Origin: Cellulophaga tyrosinoxydans
GTDB taxonomy: Bacteria > Bacteroidota > Bacteroidia > Flavobacteriales > Flavobacteriaceae
Reading direction: 5' to 3'
Assembly (NCBI RefSeq): GCF_900176415.1
Contig: NZ_FWXO01000001.1
Coordinates: 1,298,053 to 1,362,052, forward strand
Length of the DNA: 64,000 nt
The position numbers and the translations under genes are program-made. Positions within the stretch are counted from its first letter, which is position 1, and the number at the start of each line of letters is the position of its first letter. The notes beneath the pieces were generated by a model, which saw only the letters and a list, made by a program, of their open reading frames with translations, was not told the DNA's origin and made no database searches. Positions 45,564 through 53,476 of the stretch are shown one piece after another.

Positions 45564-47747
45564 ATGAGAATAGCTTTTTTACTTCTACTCGTAATTGTTT
45601 TATATAGCTGTAAATCGGAGCCTACAAAAAACAATTTGGCGACTAAGTATTCGCAGTATGTTGGGAATGTAGAAATTATTAGAGATGATTTTGGTGTACC
45701 GCATATTTATGGTAAAACCGATGCTGATGCCGTATTCGGACTTTTGTATGCGCAATGCGAAGACGATTTTAATCGGGTAGAACAAAACTATATTTGGGCC
45801 ACAGGCCGATTGGCAGAAGTGGAAGGAGAGGAGGCTTTGTATAGCGATTTGCGAGCGAAACTTTTTATGACAGAAGAAGAAGCCGTGGCTAATTATGAAA
45901 AAAGTCCAGATTGGCTTAAAAAATTATGTGATGCTTTTGCAGATGGAATAAATTACTATTTAGAAACCCATCCTGAAGTAAAACCAAAACTAATAACGCA
46001 CTTTGAACCATGGATGCCTATGTATTTTAGTGAAGGTTCTATTGGAGGTGATATAGAACGTATTTCCATTGCTAAAATTAAAGCATTTTATGAAGGGAAG
46101 ATGGAAATCCCTAAAGCAAAACTCCTAGAAACGGAAAAAGCCATTGAAGAATTGGAGCCTCAAGGATCTAACGGCATTGCCATTTCCGGGCAGCTTTCCC
46201 AATCTGGGAATGCTATGTTGTTAATAAATCCGCATACGTCATTCTTTTTTAGAGGTGAAGTACATGTGGTGAGCGAAGAAGGTTTAAATGCCTATGGAGC
46301 GGTAACTTGGGGGCAGTTTTTTGTGTATCAAGGCTTTAATGAAAAAACAGGTTGGATGCATACCTCTACCTATACTGATGTAATGGACGAATTTAAAGAA
46401 ACCATTATGCAGGTAGAAGATAAACTAGTTTATCAATATGGGGAAGAATTACGACCTGTCAAAAAAGGGGAAGTGTTATTAAAATATAAAGTGGGTGATA
46501 GTCTACAAGAAAAAAAAGTGCCAACCTACAGAACGCATCACGGACCAATAACACATGTAGTGGATGGACAATGGACCGCTTCTGCTATGATGTGGGAACC
46601 TGTAAAAGCATTAGAACAATCTTTTGTACGCACAAAACAAACAGGATATAAAGGCTTTCGTGAAATGATGGATATAAGAACCAATTCATCTAACAATACG
46701 GTGTATGCCGATGCTGAAGGGAACATTGCCTATTTTCATGGTAATTTTATTCCGAAAAGAGACGTTAGTTTTGACTATTCGCAGCCGGTGGATGGCAGCA
46801 ACCCAAAAACCGATTGGCAAGGATTGCATACGGTTGATGAAAACATTTTACTGCTAAACCCCAAAAATGGTTGGATACAGAATTGTAATTCCACACCTTA
46901 TACCGCAGCATTGGAGTATAGCCCAAAAAAGGAGAATTACCCAAATTACATGTCTAAAGACCAAGAGAATTTTAGAGGCATTCATGCTATTAATTTATTA
47001 ACGGATAGTAATGGTTTTACCTTAGATAGTCTTATAAAATTAGCCCATGACCCGTATTTACCGGCATTTGAAAAATTAATTCCTGGGTTGATAACAGCTT
47101 ACGAGAGTAATGATGACAAAAATCCGAAATTTAAAGAGCCAATAGCCATTTTAAAACAATGGGATTTAAAAACCTCGAAAGCAGCTGTTGCTATGACCTT
47201 AGCGCATTATTACGGTACGGTATATTCGCAAATGGTTACCGCACCAGAAGGTTTTAGTGATATGGAGCGCTTAAATTATTTCGGAACTGAATCGCCAACA
47301 GGAGAACGTTTGCAAGTTTTCGAGGCCGTACTCGATAGGTTAAACTCTGATTTTGGCACTTGGAAAATGCCTTGGGGCGATGTAAACAGGTATCAGCGTT
47401 TAAACGGGGATATTTTTCAAGCGTTTAATGATACTTTGCCAAGTATGCCCATTGGTTTTGCATCGGGCAGGTGGGGAGCTTTGGCTGCTTACGGAGTGAG
47501 TTATACCAACAACACCAAAAAAATATATGGCACCAGAGGCAATAGTTTTGTTGCCGTAGTAGAATTTGGGGCCAAAGTAAAAGCAAAGAGTATGCTCGCT
47601 GGCGGACAAAGTGGCGACCCAAAATCTGCCCATTTTGATGATCAAATACAACGCTATGCCGATATGCAATTTAAAGATGTTGCTTTTTATAAAGAAGATG
47701 TTTTAAAAAGAGCTAAAGAAACGTATAGGCCTGGGGAGCGGGAATGA
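45564..47747 (+). CDS. Penicillin-acylase family lipoprotein (Ntn hydrolase)
   Basis: This 727-residue enzyme has a lipoprotein signal (LLLVIVLYSC, Cys16), an alpha-chain region with EIIRDDFGVPHIYGKTDADAVFGLLYAQ, and a conserved autocatalytic junction QGSNGIAISG in which Ser202 would become the N-terminal nucleophile of the beta chain. Further family motifs include NPHTSFFFRGEVHVV. Relatives cleave penicillins, aculeacins or acyl-homoserine lactones. The last 152 nt are repeated in degraded form at 51141-51292, after 3.5 kb of accessory DNA. Confidence 0.88.
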   Translation: MRIAFLLLLVIVLYSCKSEPTKNNLATKYSQYVGNVEIIRDDFGVPHIYGKTDADAVFGLLYAQCEDDFNRVEQNYIWATGRLAEVEGEEALYSDLRAKLFMTEEEAVANYEKSPDWLKKLCDAFADGINYYLETHPEVKPKLITHFEPWMPMYFSEGSIGGDIERISIAKIKAFYEGKMEIPKAKLLETEKAIEELEPQGSNGIAISGQLSQSGNAMLLINPHTSFFFRGEVHVVSEEGLNAYGAVTWGQFFVYQGFNEKTGWMHTSTYTDVMDEFKETIMQVEDKLVYQYGEELRPVKKGEVLLKYKVGDSLQEKKVPTYRTHHGPITHVVDGQWTASAMMWEPVKALEQSFVRTKQTGYKGFREMMDIRTNSSNNTVYADAEGNIAYFHGNFIPKRDVSFDYSQPVDGSNPKTDWQGLHTVDENILLLNPKNGWIQNCNSTPYTAALEYSPKKENYPNYMSKDQENFRGIHAINLLTDSNGFTLDSLIKLAHDPYLPAFEKLIPGLITAYESNDDKNPKFKEPIAILKQWDLKTSKAAVAMTLAHYYGTVYSQMVTAPEGFSDMERLNYFGTESPTGERLQVFEAVLDRLNSDFGTWKMPWGDVNRYQRLNGDIFQAFNDTLPSMPIGFASGRWGALAAYGVSYTNNTKKIYGTRGNSFVAVVEFGAKVKAKSMLAGGQSGDPKSAHFDDQIQRYADMQFKDVAFYKEDVLKRAKETYRPGERE

Positions 47748-47768
47748 TATTAAATTATGAAGAGTATC

Positions 47769-47819
47769 AGCACGTTTAAACATAATAGCCTCAAAATCGG
47801 GAGACTTTGCGGAGTGGGG
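47769..47819 (+). repeat. REP-like palindromic repeat, copy A
   Basis: This 51 nt unit starts AGCACGTTTAAAC and contains CCTCAAAATC, loop GGGA and GACTTTGCGG, then AGTGGGG. It matches copy E (54211-54261) at about 46 of 51 positions by eye. Confidence 0.8.
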
Positions 47820-47849
47820 AGTGAAAGAGTGTAAAGGAAAAGGCAAAAA

Positions 47850-47895
47850 TGTCAGTTCGAGTGCTTCGACGATAGGAGAAGTGTATCGAGAACAG
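47850..47895 (+). repeat. Second dispersed repeat family, copy 1
   Basis: It starts TGTCAGTTCGAGTG and ends GTATCGAGAACAG. The ends are imperfectly complementary (GTTCGA with TCGAGAAC). A related copy lies at 47953-48004 in the same orientation. Confidence 0.7.
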
Positions 47896-47952
47896 GTTAC
47901 TGGCAAATAGGTTGAAGATTGATAGTTGATGGTTGATGGCAAAAAAACAAAA

Positions 47953-48004
47953 TGTCAGTTCGAATGATTTTGTAGCGCAGCGGAATAATAGTATCGAGAA
48001 CCAG
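47953..48004 (+). repeat. Second dispersed repeat family, copy 2
   Basis: It starts TGTCAGTTCGAATG and ends GTATCGAGAACCAG, like copy 1, but its centre differs (contains TTTTGTAGCGCAGCGGAA). The conserved ends and variable centre are a sign of hairpin-type repeats. Confidence 0.7.
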
Positions 48005-48018
48005 CTGGGCTAATGCAC

Positions 48019-48050
48019 CCCCGCTCCGCAAAGTCTCTCGACTTTGAGGA
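48019..48050 (-). repeat. REP-like palindromic repeat, copy B (inverted)
   Basis: On the minus strand it reads CCTCAAAGTC, loop GAGA, GACTTTGCGG, AGCGGGG. The 7 bp stem CAAAGTC/GACTTTG is perfect. It lies 40 nt before the broken transposase gene, in the opposite orientation to copy C. Confidence 0.85.
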
Positions 48051-48089
48051 ACAAACAGCGTCGAAAAGATTAAAGTAAATTAAAAAGGA

Positions 48090-48689
48090 ATGAAAGAAGG
48101 TTATATCATTAGAGAACAAGACAAAGCACATTTTATTACTGCTACAGTAGTAGACTGGATAGATGTCTTTACAAGGCAACGTTATAATGATATCTTAATA
48201 AACAGTTTAGAATATTGCATATAAAATAAAGGAATGATTTTATATGGCTATGTGATTATGAGTAACCATGTGCATTTAATTATACAATCTAGTGATGGAA
48301 AATTATCTGATTTAATTAGAGATTTTAAAAAATTTACAGCTAAAAATATATTAGAAAGCATACAAAATGAACCAGAGAGCAGGCGAGAATGGATGTTAGA
48401 ACGTTTTAAAAAGGCAACAGAAACACATTCACGTAATAAAGAATATCAATTTTGGCAATATGGAAATCATGCAGTAGAAATATATTCGATTGACTTTATG
48501 TGGTCTAAATTAGATTACATTCACATGAATCCTGTTCGTGCAGGTATTGTAGAAAAAGCAAGTTATTATAAATATTCAAGTGCTAGTAATTATGTGAACG
48601 GCAAAGGAGTAATTACGGTTGAATTAGTAGATAATCTAGTAGTAGATGTATTAAAACCAAATTCATTTTTAAATTATGAAAAATATTGA
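48090..48689 (+). pseudogene. REP-associated tyrosine transposase (RAYT), broken by an in-frame stop
   Basis: Read from the ATG at 48090, this frame codes for a RAYT/Y1-type protein of about 199 codons: start MKEGYIIREQDKAHFITATV, the metal-binding HUH motif in NHVHLI, and the family C-terminal block YIHMNPVRAG near the end. A TAA at 48222-48224 (codon 45) interrupts the frame, while everything after it stays in frame. A single change from GAA would give it. Translation could resume at the ATG at 48234, but the N-terminal strand of the catalytic fold would be lost. REP copies B and C bracket the gene. Confidence 0.88.
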
Positions 48690-48697
48690 ACATTGGA

Positions 48698-48729
48698 GCC
48701 TCAAAGTCAGGAGACTTTGCGGAGCGGGG
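48698..48729 (+). repeat. REP-like palindromic repeat, copy C
   Basis: It reads GCCTCAAAGTC, loop AGGA, GACTTTGCGG, AGCGGGG with a perfect 7 bp stem (48702-48708 with 48713-48719). It begins 9 nt after the RAYT stop and is inverted relative to copy B. Confidence 0.85.
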
Positions 48730-48878
48730 CGGGATGTGCTCCAAAATATTCATTAAATTTTGAAAAATCGTCTTTCAATTGGTTTTGTGAAAATCCTTTA
48801 ATGCAAATGCCATTTTTTCTATATATAATTCTGCCATAGTTACATGGTCAGGGTTACTTTTTTAAGTAAGAAAGAGAA

Positions 48879-48913
48879 GGCACGGATTACTAATCCGCGC
48901 CATCGGGGGAGCA
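48879..48913. repeat. Palindromic repeat, third type (CGGATTA hairpin)
   Basis: The stem GGC-a-CGGATTA, single-base loop C, TAATCCG-c-GCC is almost perfect and is followed by ATCGGGGG. It is GC-rich within AT-rich DNA, between the REP copy C and the convergent minus-strand immunity gene. Confidence 0.6.
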
Positions 48914-48943
48914 TGGGTTAATAAAATTAAAAAAAAAGAATTT

Positions 48944-49777
48944 TCATTTAGTTTTCATCGGGATCAAAAAGTTTGAATTATATTTTATAATTCCATTTTT
49001 CACAAGGATGTCGCAAAAATATTTATTAATTATGATTCTTTTTCTTCCTCCAAAAAATTCTTCTTTCGTTTTACATATTAAAAATTTAAACTCTTTTTCG
49101 AATGGTGGAAAAAAATCCATAGTTTGAACCCCATATTGTTTTGAATTACAAGAATCTTTTGGATCATGAATATCATAAAGACTCCTTTCAATTTTTAAAT
49201 TACTTTCTGCGATAGGAACCACTAATTGTACAGTGTCATTTGAAACTTTTCCAGTCTTGAATATAATAACATCTCTTGATTTTAAACCTAAAGGTTCAAA
49301 AACAGTCAGGAAAAAATCTCTTTTTACAAACATGTAATCAGGTTCACCATTCAGTGTAAATGCAACCTGATTCTTTTTCCAATTCATTTTATTAATTTGA
49401 AAGGAAGAGATTTGAGTTTTATTAACTTGATATTCTCCGCATTCACTATTAAAAGTTATCGATGCATAAGATCCATCTTCGGGTTGTGGAAATCCTGTTG
49501 CGGGGGCACATATTTCTAAAACGTAATTTTCGGAATCCTTTAAATCTTTTTTTGAGAATAACACTGTAGCTTGCTTTATGTTGAATTCTTCAGGTCTTGT
49601 TTTATTAAAAATAGAATCTACCTTAGAGTAATGATTAATTAATTTATTATATTTCACTCCTTCTTCAATAGTAAAGCCAAAATATCCTTCCTCAATTTGC
49701 CTATTTAGATTTAAGCTATTTAAAAAAGTCACATCTTTTTTTCTCCATTTGCCAAAAACGGAATATATTTTTATCAT
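48944..49777 (-). CDS. Probable immunity protein paired with the upstream nuclease-like toxin
   Basis: I do not recognise a family for this 277-residue protein. It has no signal peptide, many beta-strand-like stretches (YVLEICAPATGFPQ; YASITFNSECGEYQV; IIFKTGKVSNDTVQLVVPI) and a lysine-rich end. Its start overlaps the stop of the preceding toxin-like gene by four bases (ATGA), which implies translational coupling and, by analogy with polymorphic toxin systems, an immunity role. This is an inference from position, not from homology. Confidence 0.55.
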   Translation of the reverse strand: MIKIYSVFGKWRKKDVTFLNSLNLNRQIEEGYFGFTIEEGVKYNKLINHYSKVDSIFNKTRPEEFNIKQATVLFSKKDLKDSENYVLEICAPATGFPQPEDGSYASITFNSECGEYQVNKTQISSFQINKMNWKKNQVAFTLNGEPDYMFVKRDFFLTVFEPLGLKSRDVIIFKTGKVSNDTVQLVVPIAESNLKIERSLYDIHDPKDSCNSKQYGVQTMDFFPPFEKEFKFLICKTKEEFFGGRKRIIINKYFCDILVKNGIIKYNSNFLIPMKTK

Positions 49778-51036
49778 AATCCTAGCACTTTTAATATTTC
49801 GGGGTAATCCTTGTATATTTCCTTTGCAGCTTGTTGGACGGCACTTATTGGCGCTGTACTTGTTCTATAACCTGTCCACCCAATCGCCTTACCATCATAG
49901 CCAATGGCTGCCTTCCATCTCTGTGTAAAGAGATTATGTTCAGCCTCAGTAAGAACAAGTGATTGCCAATTCCTAGTATTACTACCTAACCATTTTGCAA
50001 CATTTGGATTAGTAAGTAGTCTTTGTTCAATCAAATGATGTATTTGTACTCCCAATTCAGACCTAAGTACATTTAGCGCCTCAAAAACTTTAACATGTTC
50101 TGCGTAAGTTTTAAAACCAAATTTTTCAGCATATCGAAATCCTTTTAACGAATTCTTTGGGGAACTTGTAATTAGCCGATTTAATATTGCAAGAACTTCA
50201 GGTGACTTTAAAGCTTGTGGCAATTTAGTCAAAAATTTTATTGTTAACGTAGATCCAAGTTCAAAAAGAGCTAAATCTAAAACAGGATCAAATGACTGAA
50301 CTATAGCTGTAATTACAGTTACCCATCTTCGTAATTGCATTCTTAAACGAAGGTCTCTTGTGGTTAAATAATAGCTGTAAAGTTCATCATTAGAAAATTC
50401 TGTGAAAGATTTATTTATCTCTTTGAGATAGCCAGAAAGTTCTTTTTCGCTAGGATTGCCATGCGTCTCTAGAACATTAGTGTAAATATTAATTTCTGAT
50501 ATTAGCATTTCCCTAGTTGTGCCTTGGATTTCCAGAATAGGCTTATTTGAAAAGGCAATAGCCTCTTTGACAAACTCTACATCTGCGGTATTATAGTTTC
50601 TTTGGTCTAAATAATTCAATATTTGTATGATTTCTGAAATATTTGTTTCATTTCTAAGCCAACCATACTCAGGTCGTCTTGTCCATTGAGAACCATAAAG
50701 CTTATTTCCCAACAATGTTCCTTGCGCGTAAACAAATTCATTAAATTTTACATTTACATGATCATCAATTACTTGTTTTTTAATTTGCTCCAAATTATTT
50801 CTTAAATCATTACATTTCCCTGTTACTTTATCTAATATATTTCTTTCACACTCACTCACTTTTTCATTAATATAATTACCTCGAAAAACTAATTGCTCTA
50901 GAGTAAGCTCTTCAGAATATTTTTTACCTAATTCCAATATGAAATTGTTATCAGAAATTTTCGGTATTTTCTCTCTAGGGGTATTAATTAGCAAAATTGA
51001 AGAAGGGTTTTTATACTCTAAAAGATATGCAGCCAT
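49774..51036 (-). CDS. Polymorphic-toxin-like protein with C-terminal HH nuclease domain, possibly N-truncated
   Basis: This protein has about 420 residues from the ATG at 51036. The C-terminal 110 residues carry a pattern seen in HNH/EndoVII-like toxin tails: QIHHLIEQRLL with the histidine pair, followed by SLVLTEAEHNLFTQRWKAAIGY. The N-terminal 300 residues are helical and unfamiliar, with no signal, RHS or delivery domain. The frame also runs 27 nt further to a GTG that lies inside a palindromic repeat (51051-51071), so the gene may have lost its real 5' part to a repeat insertion. It is coupled to the downstream gene by an ATGA overlap. Confidence 0.6.
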   Translation of the reverse strand: MAAYLLEYKNPSSILLINTPREKIPKISDNNFILELGKKYSEELTLEQLVFRGNYINEKVSECERNILDKVTGKCNDLRNNLEQIKKQVIDDHVNVKFNEFVYAQGTLLGNKLYGSQWTRRPEYGWLRNETNISEIIQILNYLDQRNYNTADVEFVKEAIAFSNKPILEIQGTTREMLISEINIYTNVLETHGNPSEKELSGYLKEINKSFTEFSNDELYSYYLTTRDLRLRMQLRRWVTVITAIVQSFDPVLDLALFELGSTLTIKFLTKLPQALKSPEVLAILNRLITSSPKNSLKGFRYAEKFGFKTYAEHVKVFEALNVLRSELGVQIHHLIEQRLLTNPNVAKWLGSNTRNWQSLVLTEAEHNLFTQRWKAAIGYDGKAIGWTGYRTSTAPISAVQQAAKEIYKDYPEILKVLGL

Positions 51037-51042
51037 TAAAAA

Positions 51043-51112
51043 CCCCGCTAGCGCGAGCGTCACGCTCGTGCCAGCAACAGTAAGTTAGTATAAATATGAA
51101 AATAGTAAAAAT
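51043..51112. repeat. Palindromic repeat, fourth type, with GCGAGCG hairpin
   Basis: It starts CCCCGCTAG, has the stem CGAGCG (51054-51059), loop TCA and CGCTCG (51063-51068), and continues CAACAGTAAGTTAG and ATATGAAAATAG. A shortened relative lies at 54131-54176. It covers the 5' end of the toxin gene. Confidence 0.7.
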
Positions 51113-51140
51113 AACTAGGTGTAAAACATCCCCCTAACCT

Positions 51141-51292
51141 CGCTGACGGACAAAGTGGCGATCCAAATTCTCCGCATTTTGATGATCAAATACAACGCTA
51201 TGTCGATATGCAATTTAAAGATGTTGCTTTTTATAAAGAAGATGTTTTAAAAGGAGCTAAAGAAACGTATAGGCCTGGGGCGCTGGAATGAT
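51141..51292 (+). pseudogene. Duplicated fragment of the acylase 3' end
   Basis: These 152 nt align without gaps to 47597-47748, the last 50 codons of the penicillin-acylase gene, with about nine mismatches by eye. The frame stays open to an identical TGA. It has no start and no upstream part, so it is a fragment. It shows that the DNA between the two copies arrived within, or next to, a duplicated acylase gene. Confidence 0.9.
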
Positions 51293-51300
51293 TTGGAAAT

Positions 51301-51705
51301 CTAAATGTTCCGCTTATTTATTTTTTCCCAAATATCATAACTCTCGTAAAATTCATCATGTAAAAAATCATAATGATCATCAAAATCATCTGGCATATCA
51401 ATTAATAAATAATCAGATTTTTTGCCAAATTCGGCTAAAGGTTCCGATACTCCGTCAATAATACATAAGAGACTAAAGAATGAATCATCTAGATTTCGCG
51501 ACAATATTTTTTCAAAGGTATTTTGTAGTAAAGGATTACTTTTTAGTTTGTCAATAAGTTCATTTTCTTCATCTGTAAGACCAAAGTAAGAAAGCGATTT
51601 TTCCTCCTTATTTTTAAGTTTTTCATTGGTAAAGTGCGTTGCTTCATAAATAATCTGACGGATCTGTAAAAGCAAAGCTTGTTTATTCTCTTCGGATAGT
51701 TTCAT
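51301..51705 (-). CDS. Hypothetical acidic protein, possible immunity protein
   Basis: This is a 134-residue, soluble protein rich in Asp and Glu, with a helical first half (LSEENKQALLLQIRQII; DEENELIDKLKSNPLLQ) and a very acidic end (LIDMPDDFDDHYDFLHDEFY). I do not recognise the family. The size, acidity and setting between a toxin gene and a small membrane protein gene fit an immunity protein, but nothing proves it. I prefer the ATG at 51705 over one at 51735, which would overlap the upstream gene by 20 nt. Confidence 0.55.
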   Translation of the reverse strand: MKLSEENKQALLLQIRQIIYEATHFTNEKLKNKEEKSLSYFGLTDEENELIDKLKSNPLLQNTFEKILSRNLDDSFFSLLCIIDGVSEPLAEFGKKSDYLLIDMPDDFDDHYDFLHDEFYESYDIWEKINKRNI

Positions 51706-51715
51706 AAAATAAATT

Positions 51716-52018
51716 CTAATGATAGAAATTTCCATTCATATTTGCCTGATATATACCATAAATTAAGCACAATAAAAAAACTATAAAAAAGATAATATTT
51801 CTTTTTATTAAATTCTTTTTTAAGTGCTTTTTAATATCAAAAACAAATAATATTATAAACAATAAAAGCGTTAAGGGGAAAATAACAAACAAGACCATCA
51901 TTCCCAATAAATTAGGCGTATAAACCGCCATTTTATATTCTGGTGGCAGAAAAAAAACCAGAGCATTTGTAGACAGGAATATATAAAATATGATATTTAA
52001 AATTTTATATGTTTTCAT
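51716..52018 (-). CDS. Small membrane protein, three helices
   Basis: This is a 100-residue protein with three hydrophobic segments: ILNIIFYIFLSTNALVFFL, MMVLFVIFPLTLLLFIILF and NIIFFIVFLLCLIYGIY, with a Lys-rich loop between the last two. There are no conserved motifs that I recognise. It is transcribed with the acidic protein gene downstream and preceded by a decayed reading frame. It may be an immunity or accessory membrane protein. Confidence 0.5.
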   Translation of the reverse strand: MKTYKILNIIFYIFLSTNALVFFLPPEYKMAVYTPNLLGMMVLFVIFPLTLLLFIILFVFDIKKHLKKNLIKRNIIFFIVFLLCLIYGIYQANMNGNFYH

Positions 52019-52033
52019 ATGAGTTAATTTTAT

Positions 52034-52350
52034 TTACATCTCTAAATCAAAGATAGGTTTGTTGCCATTTAAAACATCCTTTACATCATCCCAATCAGAT
52101 CTATCTTTTATTGACATTTTAATATTGGATTTACGTCTGTTATTATTCATTAAACCATTTATTTTATCCTGAAAACTAATCCAAAGATCATCAGCGCCTT
52201 AAATACATTATCCAATCCAGATAGAGTATAAGCTATTACTTGAAATACATTTGAGTCAATTCTATTCATACCTCTGACAAAAAAGTCATAGGAACCATCA
52301 CTTTGTTTTTCTTATTTAAATTTATCATCATACGATTGTAATGGCGCAGA
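52034..52350 (-). pseudogene. Decayed reading frame with internal stop and frameshift
   Basis: The minus strand carries two overlapping open pieces that read like one protein. The first gives SDGSYDFFVRGMNRIDSN and onward to DNVFKALMIF. Near 52199 the frame shifts to GADDLWISFQDKINGLMN, ending KPIFDLEM and a stop at 52034. A TAA lies before the first piece. The composition is typical of coding DNA, so this is a remnant, perhaps of a toxin tail or other accessory protein. No family was recognised. Confidence 0.5.
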
Positions 52351-52353
52351 ATT

Positions 52354-52698
52354 TTAGTTGCTTTTTTTTCTTTGCCAATGTTCTAGCATCATTGCTGCAT
52401 GAAATGAACATTCGGGAATTTGTGCTGTACTAATTTTCTTGAGAATACTCAATGATACATCTTCGTAAAAAGGAAGTAATAAGTTGGCTATCCAAATTTG
52501 GATGTTAGGTTCCTTATGATCCAACAAGTCTTTTAAATCACGCAAATCAAAATTATCCTTTATATAGTTGTTAATTGCAAAGGCCTTTTTAATACTCTTT
52601 TGTTCTGCTCTATGGTCATTATTGAGTAATAACTTATGTTGAATTAACAATTCATTTACCAACGCTGCTTTTGCAGCTTTAATGTTTTCAAATTCCAT
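52354..52698 (-). CDS. DUF2019 family protein
   Basis: This 114-residue helical protein matches the DUF2019 layout: an N-terminal helix pair, the block LKDLLDHKEPNIQIWIANLLL, and the end SFHAAMMLEHWQRKK. The fold is HEAT-like. Related single-domain proteins are often linked to toxin loci as immunity factors, though this one has no assigned toxin. It is followed by the decayed frame and preceded by an exported protein gene after 9 nt. Confidence 0.7.
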   Translation of the reverse strand: MEFENIKAAKAALVNELLIQHKLLLNNDHRAEQKSIKKAFAINNYIKDNFDLRDLKDLLDHKEPNIQIWIANLLLPFYEDVSLSILKKISTAQIPECSFHAAMMLEHWQRKKSN

Positions 52699-52707
52699 AG
52701 ATATTAG

Positions 52708-53259
52708 TTACGGTATATAAAGGTTTATTTTGTGATAATAAATCCATTTATTCTCCAATTTTCTATAGATATACAAATCTCCACTGCCATCTGTAGCATC
52801 TGAGCTACAGGAGTAAAAAATGATAGCCCAATCTTTAGAATGGCTAATAAAAGGAATAGATATCCTGCATATTAACTTTTGCTGATTAAGAGTATCAAAG
52901 CTTACTTTTTGATTGTACGGATCTAAATCTCGAACTAAAATAATATTTGAAGATAATTTGGTTTCTTCGATTATAGTAGTGTCTTTGATCCTAGAGAAGG
53001 ACTCTAAATGATCAATACTTATCCCTGATAAAAATAAATTAATATCTGGTGTTTGTTCTGATTTGATTGGCGCCCATTCTTCTTCAAAAAATCTTCTAGT
53101 TAAAATAGATGAATTATAATTAGAAATTAAAGGGACAAATTTATAGTATAAATTTGTGTTACTTTTTTTATTTGCAAATATTGAATTTATCACTTCATAC
53201 GTTTGGCCAATTGCCAATTGACTAATAACTAAACATAGAATAAAAAGAATGTTTTTCAT
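52708..53259 (-). CDS. Exported hypothetical protein
   Basis: This is a 183-residue protein with a signal peptide ending QLAIGQ (about residue 19). The mature part has segments such as KFVPLISNYNSSILTRRFFEEEW, IICRISIPFISHSKDWAIIFYS, and a C-terminal GSGDLYIYRKLENKWIYYHK that resembles small secreted beta-proteins of Flavobacteriaceae. No family recognised. It starts 9 nt ahead of the DUF2019 gene and may be cotranscribed. Confidence 0.55.
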   Translation of the reverse strand: MKNILFILCLVISQLAIGQTYEVINSIFANKKSNTNLYYKFVPLISNYNSSILTRRFFEEEWAPIKSEQTPDINLFLSGISIDHLESFSRIKDTTIIEETKLSSNIILVRDLDPYNQKVSFDTLNQQKLICRISIPFISHSKDWAIIFYSCSSDATDGSGDLYIYRKLENKWIYYHKINLYIP

Positions 53260-53346
53260 AATTTTGAGTATAGTTTTCTTTTATTTATATAAAAGGTTCT
53301 AGTATTCTAATCTTTACGTATTCCTATAATCTTACAGCACGACGTA

Positions 53347-53397
53347 TTAGTAGCTTTTTTAAACTTGTAGCCTCAGATTCAGGCGACTTTGCGAGTG
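53347..53397 (+). repeat. REP-like repeat, copy D (degenerate)
   Basis: It contains TTTAAACTTGTAGCCTCAG, ATTC, AGGCGACTTTGCGAGTG, clearly related to copies A and E but with several changes in the stem. It sits in the gap between two small exported-protein genes. Confidence 0.6.
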
Positions 53398-53476
53398 TAA
53401 GTATAAATAATTTATAGCTTTCTTTTCAACCCAATAACGCCGCAAAGAAAATTATTTGCGCAATACCTAGATTCCA

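Larger units (their letters stand above)
47748..48089. other. Repeat-filled gap between acylase and the broken transposase gene
   Basis: About 340 nt with no reading frame of its own. It is packed with repeats: a REP copy (47769-47819), two copies of a second repeat family (47850-47895 and 47953-48004) and an inverted REP copy (48019-48050). Confidence 0.7.

Noticed and set aside
47850-48004. tRNA-like sequence (GTTCGA) in the repeat region
   Set aside because: The GTTCGA core belongs to a two-copy repeat with variable centre. No acceptor or anticodon stem can be drawn and no CCA-proximal pairing exists.
48234-48689. Short intact transposase gene starting at 48234
   Set aside because: The sequence upstream in the same frame codes for the conserved start of the RAYT family, so the short form is the 3' part of a broken gene.
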